The notes under the pieces: generated by a model
What the model was told of the DNA's origin: nothing
The model's input: only the letters and a program-made list of their open reading frames with translations
The model's database searches: none
Made by a program: the position numbers and the translations under genes
Assembly: GCA_044450785.1 (NCBI GenBank)
Contig: JBIOJM010000107.1
Span: 1-27,521 of the forward strand
Reading direction: 5' to 3'
Length of the DNA stretch: 27,521 nt
Source: JBIOJM01 sp044450785
GTDB taxonomy: Bacteria; Planctomycetota; Planctomycetia; Isosphaerales; Isosphaeraceae
Part shown: positions 15,481-22,848 of the stretch, in pieces
How positions within the stretch are numbered: position 1 is the stretch's first letter
Layout of the letters: every line of letters begins with the position of its first letter

Positions 15481-17838
15481 ATGGCGATGGGAAAGGATCG
15501 GGCGGTCTTCAGGCAGCTTCGCACCCTCTTCAACGTGGGGACGATCGCGGAGTTGACGGATGGCCAGCTCCTCGAGCGCTTCGCCACCAGCCGGGGCGAG
15601 GCCGCCGAGCTGGCCTTCGCGGTCCTGGTCGAGCGGCATGGACCGATGGTTTTACGCGTCTGCCGCAGTGTGCTGGTCGATCCGGACGACCAGGAAGATG
15701 CCTTCCAGGCCAGCTTCCTCGTCCTGGTCAAGAAGGCCAGGGGGCTCTGGGTGCGGGATTCTCTCGGCCCCTGGCTCCATCAAGTGGCTTTTCGCACTGC
15801 GTCGTGCGCCCGGTCAGCAGCCACCCGCCGGCGCCGGCACGAACGTCTCGCGGCGATGTCGAGGCCGGAGAGCCGGCACGAGGTCGTCGACGAGCTGGGG
15901 CGGGTGCTCCATGAGGAAATTGATCGACTCCCGGAGCGATACCGGGCACCTCTCGTCCTCTGCGACCTGGAGGGACGCTCCCACGAGCAGGCGGCGCGGC
16001 ATCTGGGATGGCCGATCGGGACGGTCAAGAGCCGGCAAGCGCGCGGGCGGGAACGTCTGCGCGATCGGCTCCGTCGCCATGGCCTTGCCCCGAACGCCGG
16101 GCTACTCGCCACCGCGCTCCTGCCCGATGGCGACAACGCGTTGCTTCCCCCCGCCCTGGTGGATTCGACGACCAGGGCGGTGGTCCAATTTGCTACTCTT
16201 CCAACGATCGTACGCAGGTCCGCGGCGTCACTCGTCCAGGAGGTTCTCAGATCCATGTTAATGACCCGATGGCTGAAAGTCGCTTCGGTTCTGCTCGCGC
16301 TCGGCGCGACGGTTTCGGGTGCCGGCTTGCTCGCCCAGAATGGAAAGGCGGGCGATCCGCCCCAATCGCAGGGAAATCCCCAGGCTGCCCGCGCCGACGA
16401 CACGGCGGTCCACGTGGTCAAGTCTGACAAGCTGAAGGTCGCCGTCATCGGGCGGGGGACCGTGGAGCCGGCCCGGACAGAGAACGCGTTCTGCCCGGTC
16501 GAGGGGCAGACGACGATCATCGCCATCAAGCCCGACGGTGCGATGGTCAAGAAAGGCCAGGTCGTGTGCGAGCTCGACCCGGCCAAGCTCAAGGACCAGC
16601 TCGTCAACCAGGTGATCGCCAAGAACCGGGCAGCGGCCGACTACCAGACCGCCAAGCTCGCCCGCGAGGCCGCCGAGATAGCGGTCAATGAGCACATCGA
16701 GGGGATCTACAAGCATCAGCAGGATACGCTGAGTGGTGAGATCGCCGCGGCCCGGTCGGCCATCGAGAACGCCGAGGGACGGTTGGCGCGCACGCGGCGC
16801 GTACGCCAGGGGTTGCAAAACATTATGAACGCGAGTAAAGCCGCTCGCTCGTCCGCCGACATCGTGGCCGAGCTTGACATCGAAGACCGAATCGAGGCCA
16901 CTGAACTGGCCCTCAAGCGCGAGAGGATGGCACTCGAGCTGTCCAAAACCAAGCGGGATGTGCTTGAGACGTACACCCGGGGCTTGACGACCAAGGGGCT
17001 CGACGTCGACGTGGCGCGGAAGCGTCTTGACGAGCTCACCCAGCAAGCGATCTTGAAGACGGAAGAGGGCAAGGAAGCGAGGCTGAACAGTCGGATCGCC
17101 GCCTGCGCTCTCGTCGCCGCGATCGACGGGCGGCTCGTTTACGCGAACGACCCGAACTGGCCCATCGGCCATTCCATGATCGAGGAAGGCGCGACGGTCC
17201 GGGAGCGACAGCTCATCTTCCGGATCTACGACCCCAATGGGCCGATGCAGGTGAACACCAAAGTGCCCGAATCGATGGTCGATCAGCTCAAACGAGGGCT
17301 GAGGGCCACGATCGGGGTCGACGCGTTCCCGGCGGAGACGCTGGCCGGCCTGGTCAGTGATGTGGCCCCCCTGCCTGACCCGACCAGTATCTTCAAACGC
17401 GATTCGGAGAAAGTCTACACCACCAAAGTCAAGCTCGAGAGGGGCCCGGCGGGCCTCCGGCCAGGCATGAGTGCCGAGGTCGAGATCCTCGTCACCGAGC
17501 TCGACAACGTGCTCACCGTGCCAATCCAGGCCGTGCTCCATTTCGACGGCAAGTACCAGGTTGCGGTCAAGAAACCCGATGGCCGGTTCGACTGGCGCGA
17601 GGTGACTCTGGGTGTATCCAACGACAAGCTCATCGAAATCAAGAAGGGGATCCAGAGTGGCGAGCACGTCGCTCTTGACCCGCGCTCGTTGTTGACCGAG
17701 AAGGAACGAGAGAAGATTGGCGTGGAGGCCAAGCCCGCCAACAGGTCGATCGTTCCCAGAAAAGCCGCCGGTAAAGCCAAACGCTTGACAAGTCCCGCCC
17801 AGACGAACGACCATCACAGCAATTCGCCCAACCCATAG
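15481..17838 (+). CDS. ECF sigma factor fused to HlyD-like membrane adaptor, copy 1
   Basis: A 785-residue fusion. Residues about 45-115 form sigma region 2 (LVERHGPMVLRVCRSVL, DPDDQEDAFQASFLVL); about 143-205 form region 4 (RLPERYRAPLVLCDLEG, then the helix-turn-helix EQAARHLGWPIGTVKSRQAR). One TM helix (WLKVASVLLALGATVSGAGLL) lies near 264-284. The rest, outside the membrane, is an HlyD/periplasmic-adaptor fold: a lipoyl-like half (VEGQTTIIAIKPDGAMVKKGQVV), a long coiled-coil hairpin near 375-540 and a beta-barrel ending with RPGMSAEVEI and VLTVPIQAVL. ATG 15481 follows GGCGGAG. A membrane-tethered sigma factor with an envelope-facing sensor or adaptor is inferred; ECF factors with large C-terminal extensions are known in planctomycetes. 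No exporter gene is nearby, so the adaptor may sense rather than pump. Confidence 0.88.
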   Translation: MAMGKDRAVFRQLRTLFNVGTIAELTDGQLLERFATSRGEAAELAFAVLVERHGPMVLRVCRSVLVDPDDQEDAFQASFLVLVKKARGLWVRDSLGPWLHQVAFRTASCARSAATRRRRHERLAAMSRPESRHEVVDELGRVLHEEIDRLPERYRAPLVLCDLEGRSHEQAARHLGWPIGTVKSRQARGRERLRDRLRRHGLAPNAGLLATALLPDGDNALLPPALVDSTTRAVVQFATLPTIVRRSAASLVQEVLRSMLMTRWLKVASVLLALGATVSGAGLLAQNGKAGDPPQSQGNPQAARADDTAVHVVKSDKLKVAVIGRGTVEPARTENAFCPVEGQTTIIAIKPDGAMVKKGQVVCELDPAKLKDQLVNQVIAKNRAAADYQTAKLAREAAEIAVNEHIEGIYKHQQDTLSGEIAAARSAIENAEGRLARTRRVRQGLQNIMNASKAARSSADIVAELDIEDRIEATELALKRERMALELSKTKRDVLETYTRGLTTKGLDVDVARKRLDELTQQAILKTEEGKEARLNSRIAACALVAAIDGRLVYANDPNWPIGHSMIEEGATVRERQLIFRIYDPNGPMQVNTKVPESMVDQLKRGLRATIGVDAFPAETLAGLVSDVAPLPDPTSIFKRDSEKVYTTKVKLERGPAGLRPGMSAEVEILVTELDNVLTVPIQAVLHFDGKYQVAVKKPDGRFDWREVTLGVSNDKLIEIKKGIQSGEHVALDPRSLLTEKEREKIGVEAKPANRSIVPRKAAGKAKRLTSPAQTNDHHSNSPNP

Positions 17839-17856
17839 GCATCCAGTTCCGCCCTT

Positions 17857-17898
17857 CGCCTTTCGACAGAAGGGAACGCGCATCGTGAGTGGATTTCA
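17857..17898 (+). repeat. 42-bp direct repeat, copy 2 (empty-site reference)
   Basis: Counterpart of 13210-13251. Here the sequence runs straight through TGGATTTCA into CGAAAT and the ECF promoter, showing what the copy 1 region looked like before the TIR element inserted. Confidence 0.85.
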
Positions 17899-17947
17899 CG
17901 AAATGTTGGAACCATGGGCTGCGGCCGTTACATTACTTCTACTCGAT
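17898..17947 (+). promoter_or_regulatory. Candidate ECF promoter of sigma-HlyD copy 2
   Basis: GGAACC at 17908-17913 and CATTAC at 17931-17936 keep the 17-base spacing seen at copy 1, in a block with only a few differences. The ATG follows about 43 bases later. Confidence 0.5.
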
Positions 17948-17979
17948 CGGGAACGGCAGGTGGGCGGAGAATCACACCG

Positions 17980-20319
17980 ATGCGAATTGGAAAGGATCGG
18001 GCGGTCCTCAGGCAGCTTCGCACCCTCTTCAACGTGGGGACGATCGCGGAGTTGACGGACGGACAGATCCTGGAGCGCTTCGCCACCAGCCGGGGCGAGG
18101 CCGCCGAGCTGGCCTTCGCGGTCCTGGTCGAGCGGCATGGACCGATGGTTTTACGCGTCTGCCGTGGCGTGCTGGCCGATCCGGACGACCAGGAGGATGC
18201 CTTTCAGGCCACCTTCCTGGTCCTCTTCAAGAAGGCCCGTTCTCTCTGGGTGCGGGATTCGCTCGGCCCCTGGCTCCATCAAGTGGCCTACCGCACCGCG
18301 TCGTGCGCCCGGTCAGCAGCCGCCCGGCGGCGCCGGCACGAACGGCGTGCGGCCATGTCGAGGCAGGAGAGCCGGCACGAGATCGGCGACGAGCTGGGGC
18401 GGGTGCTCCACCAGGAGATCGACCGGCTACCCGAGCGCTATCGGGTGCCTCTCGTCCTCTGCGACCTGGAGGGACGCTCCCACGAGCAGGCGGCGCGGCA
18501 TCTGGGATGGCCGATCGGGACAGTCAAGAGCCGGCAAGCGCGCGGGAGGGAACGTCTTCGCGATCGGCTCCGTCGGCGGGGCCTTGCCCCGAACGCCGGG
18601 CTGCTCGCCGCCGCGCTCCTGCCGGATGGCCGCAACGCGTTGCTTCCCCCCGCCCTGGTGGATTCCACGACGAGGGCGGTGCTCCAATTTGTTCCTCTTC
18701 CAATGATCGTCCGAGGGTCCGCGGCGTCCATCGCCCAGGGGGTTCTCAAATCCATGTTATTGACCCAGTGGTTGAAAGTCGCATCGGTTCTGTTTGTCCT
18801 CGGCGCGACGGTTTCGGGTGCCGGTTTGCTCACCCAGCAGGGAACGGCGGGCGATCCGCCTCGTTCGCAGCGAAAGCCCCAGGCTGCCCGCGCCCATGAT
18901 GGGCCGGTCCACGCGGTCGAGCCGGGCAAATTGACCGTCAGCGTGATCGCGCCGGGTAACCTGGAGTCGTCCCGGAACCTGGACGCGTTCTGCCAGGTCG
19001 AGGGGCAGACAACGATCGTGTCGATCCTCCCCGAGGGGACGAGGGTCCAGAAGGGCCAGGTCGTTTGCACGCTCGACTCGGCCAGGCTCAAGGACCAGGT
19101 CATCAACCAGAACATCGCCGTGCAGCAGGCCGAGGCTGACTACCAGAACGCCAAGCTCACCCGCGAGGCCGCCGAGGTTGCCGTCACTGAATATGTCGAG
19201 AGCTCCAAGCAAGAGCAGAAGAGCCTTCAGGGCGCGATCGATGTGGCCCAGTCTGCCATCCAGAAGGCCGAGGGCCGGCTGGAGCGGACCCGGCGCGCCC
19301 GCAAGCGGTTGAACGACGCCGTGGCCGCGAGCAAACGCGGCAGCACGCCCGCCGATATCGTGGCCGAGCTCGACATCGAGGACCGCATCGAGGCCACCGA
19401 GCTGGCCCTCCAGCGCGAGAAGATGGCACTCGATCTGGCGAAGGCGAAGCGGGAGCTGCTCGAGAAGTACACCCTGGGCAAGATCACAAAGGAGCATGAA
19501 GTCGACGTTTACCGGAAGCGGGCGGACGAGCTGGCCAGGAAAGCGAACCACGAGCTGGCAATTAGCAAGAAAGTGAAGCTCGAGAGGCAGATCGCCGCCT
19601 GCACGCTGGTCGCCCGCGGCGACGGGCTTCTCGTCTATGCCGACTTTCCGAATCAAAGGCCCTCGATCGAGGAAGGTGCGACGGTCCGCGAGCGGCAGAA
19701 AATCTTCAGCCTGCCGGACCTTTCCCAAATGCAGGTCCACGCCATGGTGCCCGAGTCGATGGTCGATCAGCTCAAACTGGGGATGCGGACCAGGATCGAG
19801 GTCGACGCGTTCCCCGGAGAGATGCTGGACGGCCTGGTCAGTTCCGTGGCCCCGCGCCCTGACGCATCGATTTTCTTCGCTCGCGATCAGAAGCTCTACA
19901 CAACCAAAGTCAAGCTCGCGAGGGGTCCGGCGAACCTTCGCCCGGGCATGAATGCCCATGTCGAGATCCTCATCGCCGAGCTCGACAACGTGCTCACGGT
20001 GCCGGTCCAGGCCCTGCTCCATTACGATGGGAAGTACCAGGTCGCCGTCAAGAAAACCGATGGCGGGTTCGTGTGGCGCGAGGTGACCCTGGGTCTAGCC
20101 AACGACAAGCTCGTCGAAATCAAGAAGGGGATCGAGCGTGGCGAGCCGGTGTCTCTTGACCCGCGCTCATTGTTGACCGAGAAGGAGCGAGAGAAGATTG
20201 GCGTGCCCACGAAGCCCGCCACCAGCTCGAGTGTTCCCAGAAAAGCCGCCCGTAAAGCCAAACGCTCGACAAATCCTGCCCAGACGAACGACCCTCGCGG
20301 CAATTTGCCGAACCCATAG
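17980..20319 (+). CDS. ECF sigma factor fused to HlyD-like membrane adaptor, copy 2
   Basis: A 779-residue tandem paralogue of the preceding gene with the same order: sigma regions 2 and 4, one TM helix (WLKVASVLFVLGATVSGAGLL), lipoyl-like half, coiled-coil hairpin and barrel (RPGMNAHVEI, VLTVPVQALL). By eye the sigma half is about nine-tenths identical to copy 1 and the region 4 recognition helix is identical, while the adaptor half is only about two-thirds identical, with small indels. Both probably read the same promoters but respond to different envelope signals or partners. ATG 17980 follows GGCGGAG by about 10 bases. It starts 141 bases after copy 1 and has its own promoter block, so it need not depend on read-through. 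Confidence 0.88.
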   Translation: MRIGKDRAVLRQLRTLFNVGTIAELTDGQILERFATSRGEAAELAFAVLVERHGPMVLRVCRGVLADPDDQEDAFQATFLVLFKKARSLWVRDSLGPWLHQVAYRTASCARSAAARRRRHERRAAMSRQESRHEIGDELGRVLHQEIDRLPERYRVPLVLCDLEGRSHEQAARHLGWPIGTVKSRQARGRERLRDRLRRRGLAPNAGLLAAALLPDGRNALLPPALVDSTTRAVLQFVPLPMIVRGSAASIAQGVLKSMLLTQWLKVASVLFVLGATVSGAGLLTQQGTAGDPPRSQRKPQAARAHDGPVHAVEPGKLTVSVIAPGNLESSRNLDAFCQVEGQTTIVSILPEGTRVQKGQVVCTLDSARLKDQVINQNIAVQQAEADYQNAKLTREAAEVAVTEYVESSKQEQKSLQGAIDVAQSAIQKAEGRLERTRRARKRLNDAVAASKRGSTPADIVAELDIEDRIEATELALQREKMALDLAKAKRELLEKYTLGKITKEHEVDVYRKRADELARKANHELAISKKVKLERQIAACTLVARGDGLLVYADFPNQRPSIEEGATVRERQKIFSLPDLSQMQVHAMVPESMVDQLKLGMRTRIEVDAFPGEMLDGLVSSVAPRPDASIFFARDQKLYTTKVKLARGPANLRPGMNAHVEILIAELDNVLTVPVQALLHYDGKYQVAVKKTDGGFVWREVTLGLANDKLVEIKKGIERGEPVSLDPRSLLTEKEREKIGVPTKPATSSSVPRKAARKAKRSTNPAQTNDPRGNLPNP

Positions 20320-20605
20320 GCGGCCATTTCCGGTCTCAAGTCGCGAGCGGCAACCAGCACGGTGGCTATGTGGACCGAAGGAATGGGGGTTGACCGCAAT
20401 CTTTACCCCGAAGGGGTCACACAACAAAGCCCAGGGTCGCCGCCAGCGCACCCTGGGGACCGAACACGGCACGCAAACAGAACCCCGCGGGGGTTCCACA
20501 TGGTGCCGCGCGTCGTTGCCCCCAACGCGATTCGGTGCGGCCGGATTATGGAACCCCGTTGGGGTTCAGGGGATCAGTACGGATCGAAGGGGGTCAAAAG
20601 GGGCG
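20320..20605. repeat. Palindrome-rich intergenic spacer
   Basis: No gene is seen. Four hairpin-forming units lie close together: ACCCC-GAA-GGGGT (20405-20417), CCCAGGGT...ACCCTGGG (20432-20459), AACCCC-GCG-GGGGTT (20481-20495) and GAACCCC-GTT-GGGGTTC (20551-20567). The AACCCC(N3)GGGGTT form and the CCCAGGGT/ACCCTGGG stem recur in planctomycete intergenic DNA (general knowledge). The first about 15 bases still resemble the sequence after copy 1, marking the right edge of the tandem duplication. It may act as a bidirectional terminator between convergent genes. Confidence 0.6.
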
Positions 20606-22642
20606 TCACGGGCCGATGTTGTCGCCGCTCGTGGAGGCGTGGTTGAAGAGGATGAAGGAATCGGCATCGAAGGTGAACTTCCCGAGGGTGTAGATGCCAC
20701 CGCCAATCCCCGGTCCGCCGTTGGCCTGGTTCATAGTCACCAAAGAGATCGTTAGCGCCAGGGTCGAGGTGGCATCGTTGTAGGCTCCGCCGCCCAGGCC
20801 GGCTCCGCCGCCGCCGTTCGCCTGGTTCAGGATCAGGATGCTGCTGGACACCGTGGTCGTGGCCGAGAGCACGTTGGCGATGCCGCCGCCCTCGCCGTTG
20901 CCGTCGCCGCCCTGGGCCTGGTTGTGGTAAAGCGTGCTGTTGCTGACGGTGACCACGCTGGTAGTTAAGAGGCCATAGGCGGAGGAGTTGTAGTTCCCCA
21001 GGTAGTTGAAGATGCCGCCTCCAGCGCCGAGGCCGGCGAAGACAGCCCCGGGGCCGCCGGCCGTGTTGTGATTGCCGCCCGTGGCTTCGCCGTGGTACAG
21101 CACGCTGCCGCTGACGGAAGCGGTGCCTCCCGCGTAGTTCGCGATGCCGGCGCCGGCCCCGGTGCCGACAAGGCCCGACACGCTGGCGGTGCCGCTGTTG
21201 TTGTCGCCGCCCTGGGCATTGTTCTCGATGAGGGTGCTGTTGCTGACGGTGAGCGTGTTCGGGCCGTACAAGTTGCCGCCGTAGCCCGAAACGATCGCAC
21301 CGCCCAGGCCTTCGCCGACCAGGACCACCGAGCCGGTGCCGGTGTTGCCGGTGCCGCCGACGGCATCGTTGTGGTCGAAGGTGCAGCCGGCGATGGCGCC
21401 CGCGCTTCCAAGCTCATTGTAGATCGCACCCCCCTCGGCACCCCCGACCGCGCCAATGTCGGTCCCGGCCGCAGTGGCGTTGTTGCCGCCGGCGGCCTTA
21501 TTGTAACTGAAGACGGTGCTGGTGATGCTGCTGGTGGCCAAAGTGTTAGCAATGGCGCCGCCGAAGCCATAGTCCAGGAAGGCTGCCGTGACGCCTGGAC
21601 CGCTGTTGCCACCGCTGCCGCCAATCGCCTGGTTGTGGTCGAAGGTGCTTCCGGAGATAGTCAGGTTGCCATAGTTGTTGATGGCGCCTCCTTCGGCGTC
21701 GCCGATGTATGCCCCGGTCCCGCCATTGCCGCCAACGACCTGATTGCCGCTGATGGTGCACTCCTTCATGGTGGTTGACGAGGCGTAGATATCGAGAGCG
21801 CCGCCATAGGCCCCGTTTGCGGGCGAGTTGTCGCCACCACGGGCCAGGTTGTCGCTGATGGTGCAGGCGGTGATGCGAGTAGGTACCTCAGTAAAGATAC
21901 CCCCTCCGTCCGCGCCACCGCCGCTGCTGTTGTCACCGCCCCGAGCCAGGTTACCGCTGCATGTGCTGTTGCTGATCGTGGCACTGCCCGCGGTGACGTA
22001 GATGCCGCCGCCGAACGCGCCGCCGATTGCCGACGCGCCGGCAGCGCCAAGCGCCTGGTTGCCGGTGATCTGGCAGTGGGTGATGATCAGAGCGCCGCCC
22101 AGACTCTGGAGGCCCCCGCCTTGGGCGCCGTTGGTGGCGCTCTCGAAGGTCACGTTCTGGGTGAGGTTGTCCGCGGACAGGGTCAGGTTACTCCCGTTGC
22201 TCAGGATGCCGCCTCCCTGGTCGGAGGCGGAGCCGTCGGTGATCGTCAGGCCGCTGATAGTCACGTTCTGGCCGGCCTCGATCTCGAAGACACGGCTGGC
22301 GTTGTTGCCACTGACGGATACCTGATTGGCCCCCGGGCCGTTGATGGTCACGCTTTCGGTGATGAGCAATTCGCCGCTGGTCAGCGTGATCGTCTCACCC
22401 TTGAGCTTGGAAGAAAAGTTGATGGTGTCACCGCTGGTGGCGGCGGCGATGGCGGCGCGGAGCGAGCCCGAGCCATTGTCGTGGTTGTTCGTGACCGTCA
22501 CAGTGCTGAGCAAGGTGCGTTCTTCCATCAGGTCGAAATGCAGCAGGAAGCGCGTTCGCGGGGCACCCGTCCCCCGGCGTCGAGCCCTCGGACCGGTTCC
22601 GGATTGCCGCCGCACTCCCTTCAACCAATCGAAACGTAGCAT
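20606..22642 (-). CDS. Right-handed beta-helix / Pmp-like surface protein
   Basis: A 678-residue protein. After a basic N-terminus (residues 1-30) comes LLHFDLMEERTLLSTVTV; an EERTLLS-type motif is a recurrent N-terminal mark of secreted planctomycete proteins. NGSGSLRAAIAAATSGDTINF then opens a right-handed parallel beta-helix, with repeated turns of the forms GGAIYN, GGGI and TISNSTCSGNLARGG, about 20-25 residues per coil. Such proteins resemble chlamydial Pmp proteins and polysaccharide-binding helices; no catalytic site is apparent, so adhesion or a surface structure is the best guess. ATG 22642 is preferred over 22672 because AGAGAG lies just upstream. The composition, rich in Gly, Asn, Thr and Ala, differs from that of its neighbours. 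The gene is convergent with the sigma-HlyD pair. Confidence 0.82.
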   Translation of the reverse strand: MLRFDWLKGVRRQSGTGPRARRRGTGAPRTRFLLHFDLMEERTLLSTVTVTNNHDNGSGSLRAAIAAATSGDTINFSSKLKGETITLTSGELLITESVTINGPGANQVSVSGNNASRVFEIEAGQNVTISGLTITDGSASDQGGGILSNGSNLTLSADNLTQNVTFESATNGAQGGGLQSLGGALIITHCQITGNQALGAAGASAIGGAFGGGIYVTAGSATISNSTCSGNLARGGDNSSGGGADGGGIFTEVPTRITACTISDNLARGGDNSPANGAYGGALDIYASSTTMKECTISGNQVVGGNGGTGAYIGDAEGGAINNYGNLTISGSTFDHNQAIGGSGGNSGPGVTAAFLDYGFGGAIANTLATSSITSTVFSYNKAAGGNNATAAGTDIGAVGGAEGGAIYNELGSAGAIAGCTFDHNDAVGGTGNTGTGSVVLVGEGLGGAIVSGYGGNLYGPNTLTVSNSTLIENNAQGGDNNSGTASVSGLVGTGAGAGIANYAGGTASVSGSVLYHGEATGGNHNTAGGPGAVFAGLGAGGGIFNYLGNYNSSAYGLLTTSVVTVSNSTLYHNQAQGGDGNGEGGGIANVLSATTTVSSSILILNQANGGGGAGLGGGAYNDATSTLALTISLVTMNQANGGPGIGGGIYTLGKFTFDADSFILFNHASTSGDNIGP

Positions 22643-22848
22643 CGGTGTTCTCTCTTCTGGCATGAAGGACAATCGTCGCCGTCCCGGCTCTTGGCTACAC
22701 TGCCGAGATCGCCCGCGAACGGCACGTCGAATTCATCACTCCTGGACTCCGTGAACTGTACCGAGATTCAAGACCGGAGACACCCGATCGACTGATTTCG
22801 GATGGGCTCGATCTGCATGAACCCACCCCCCCGTGCTGCGACGTACCC

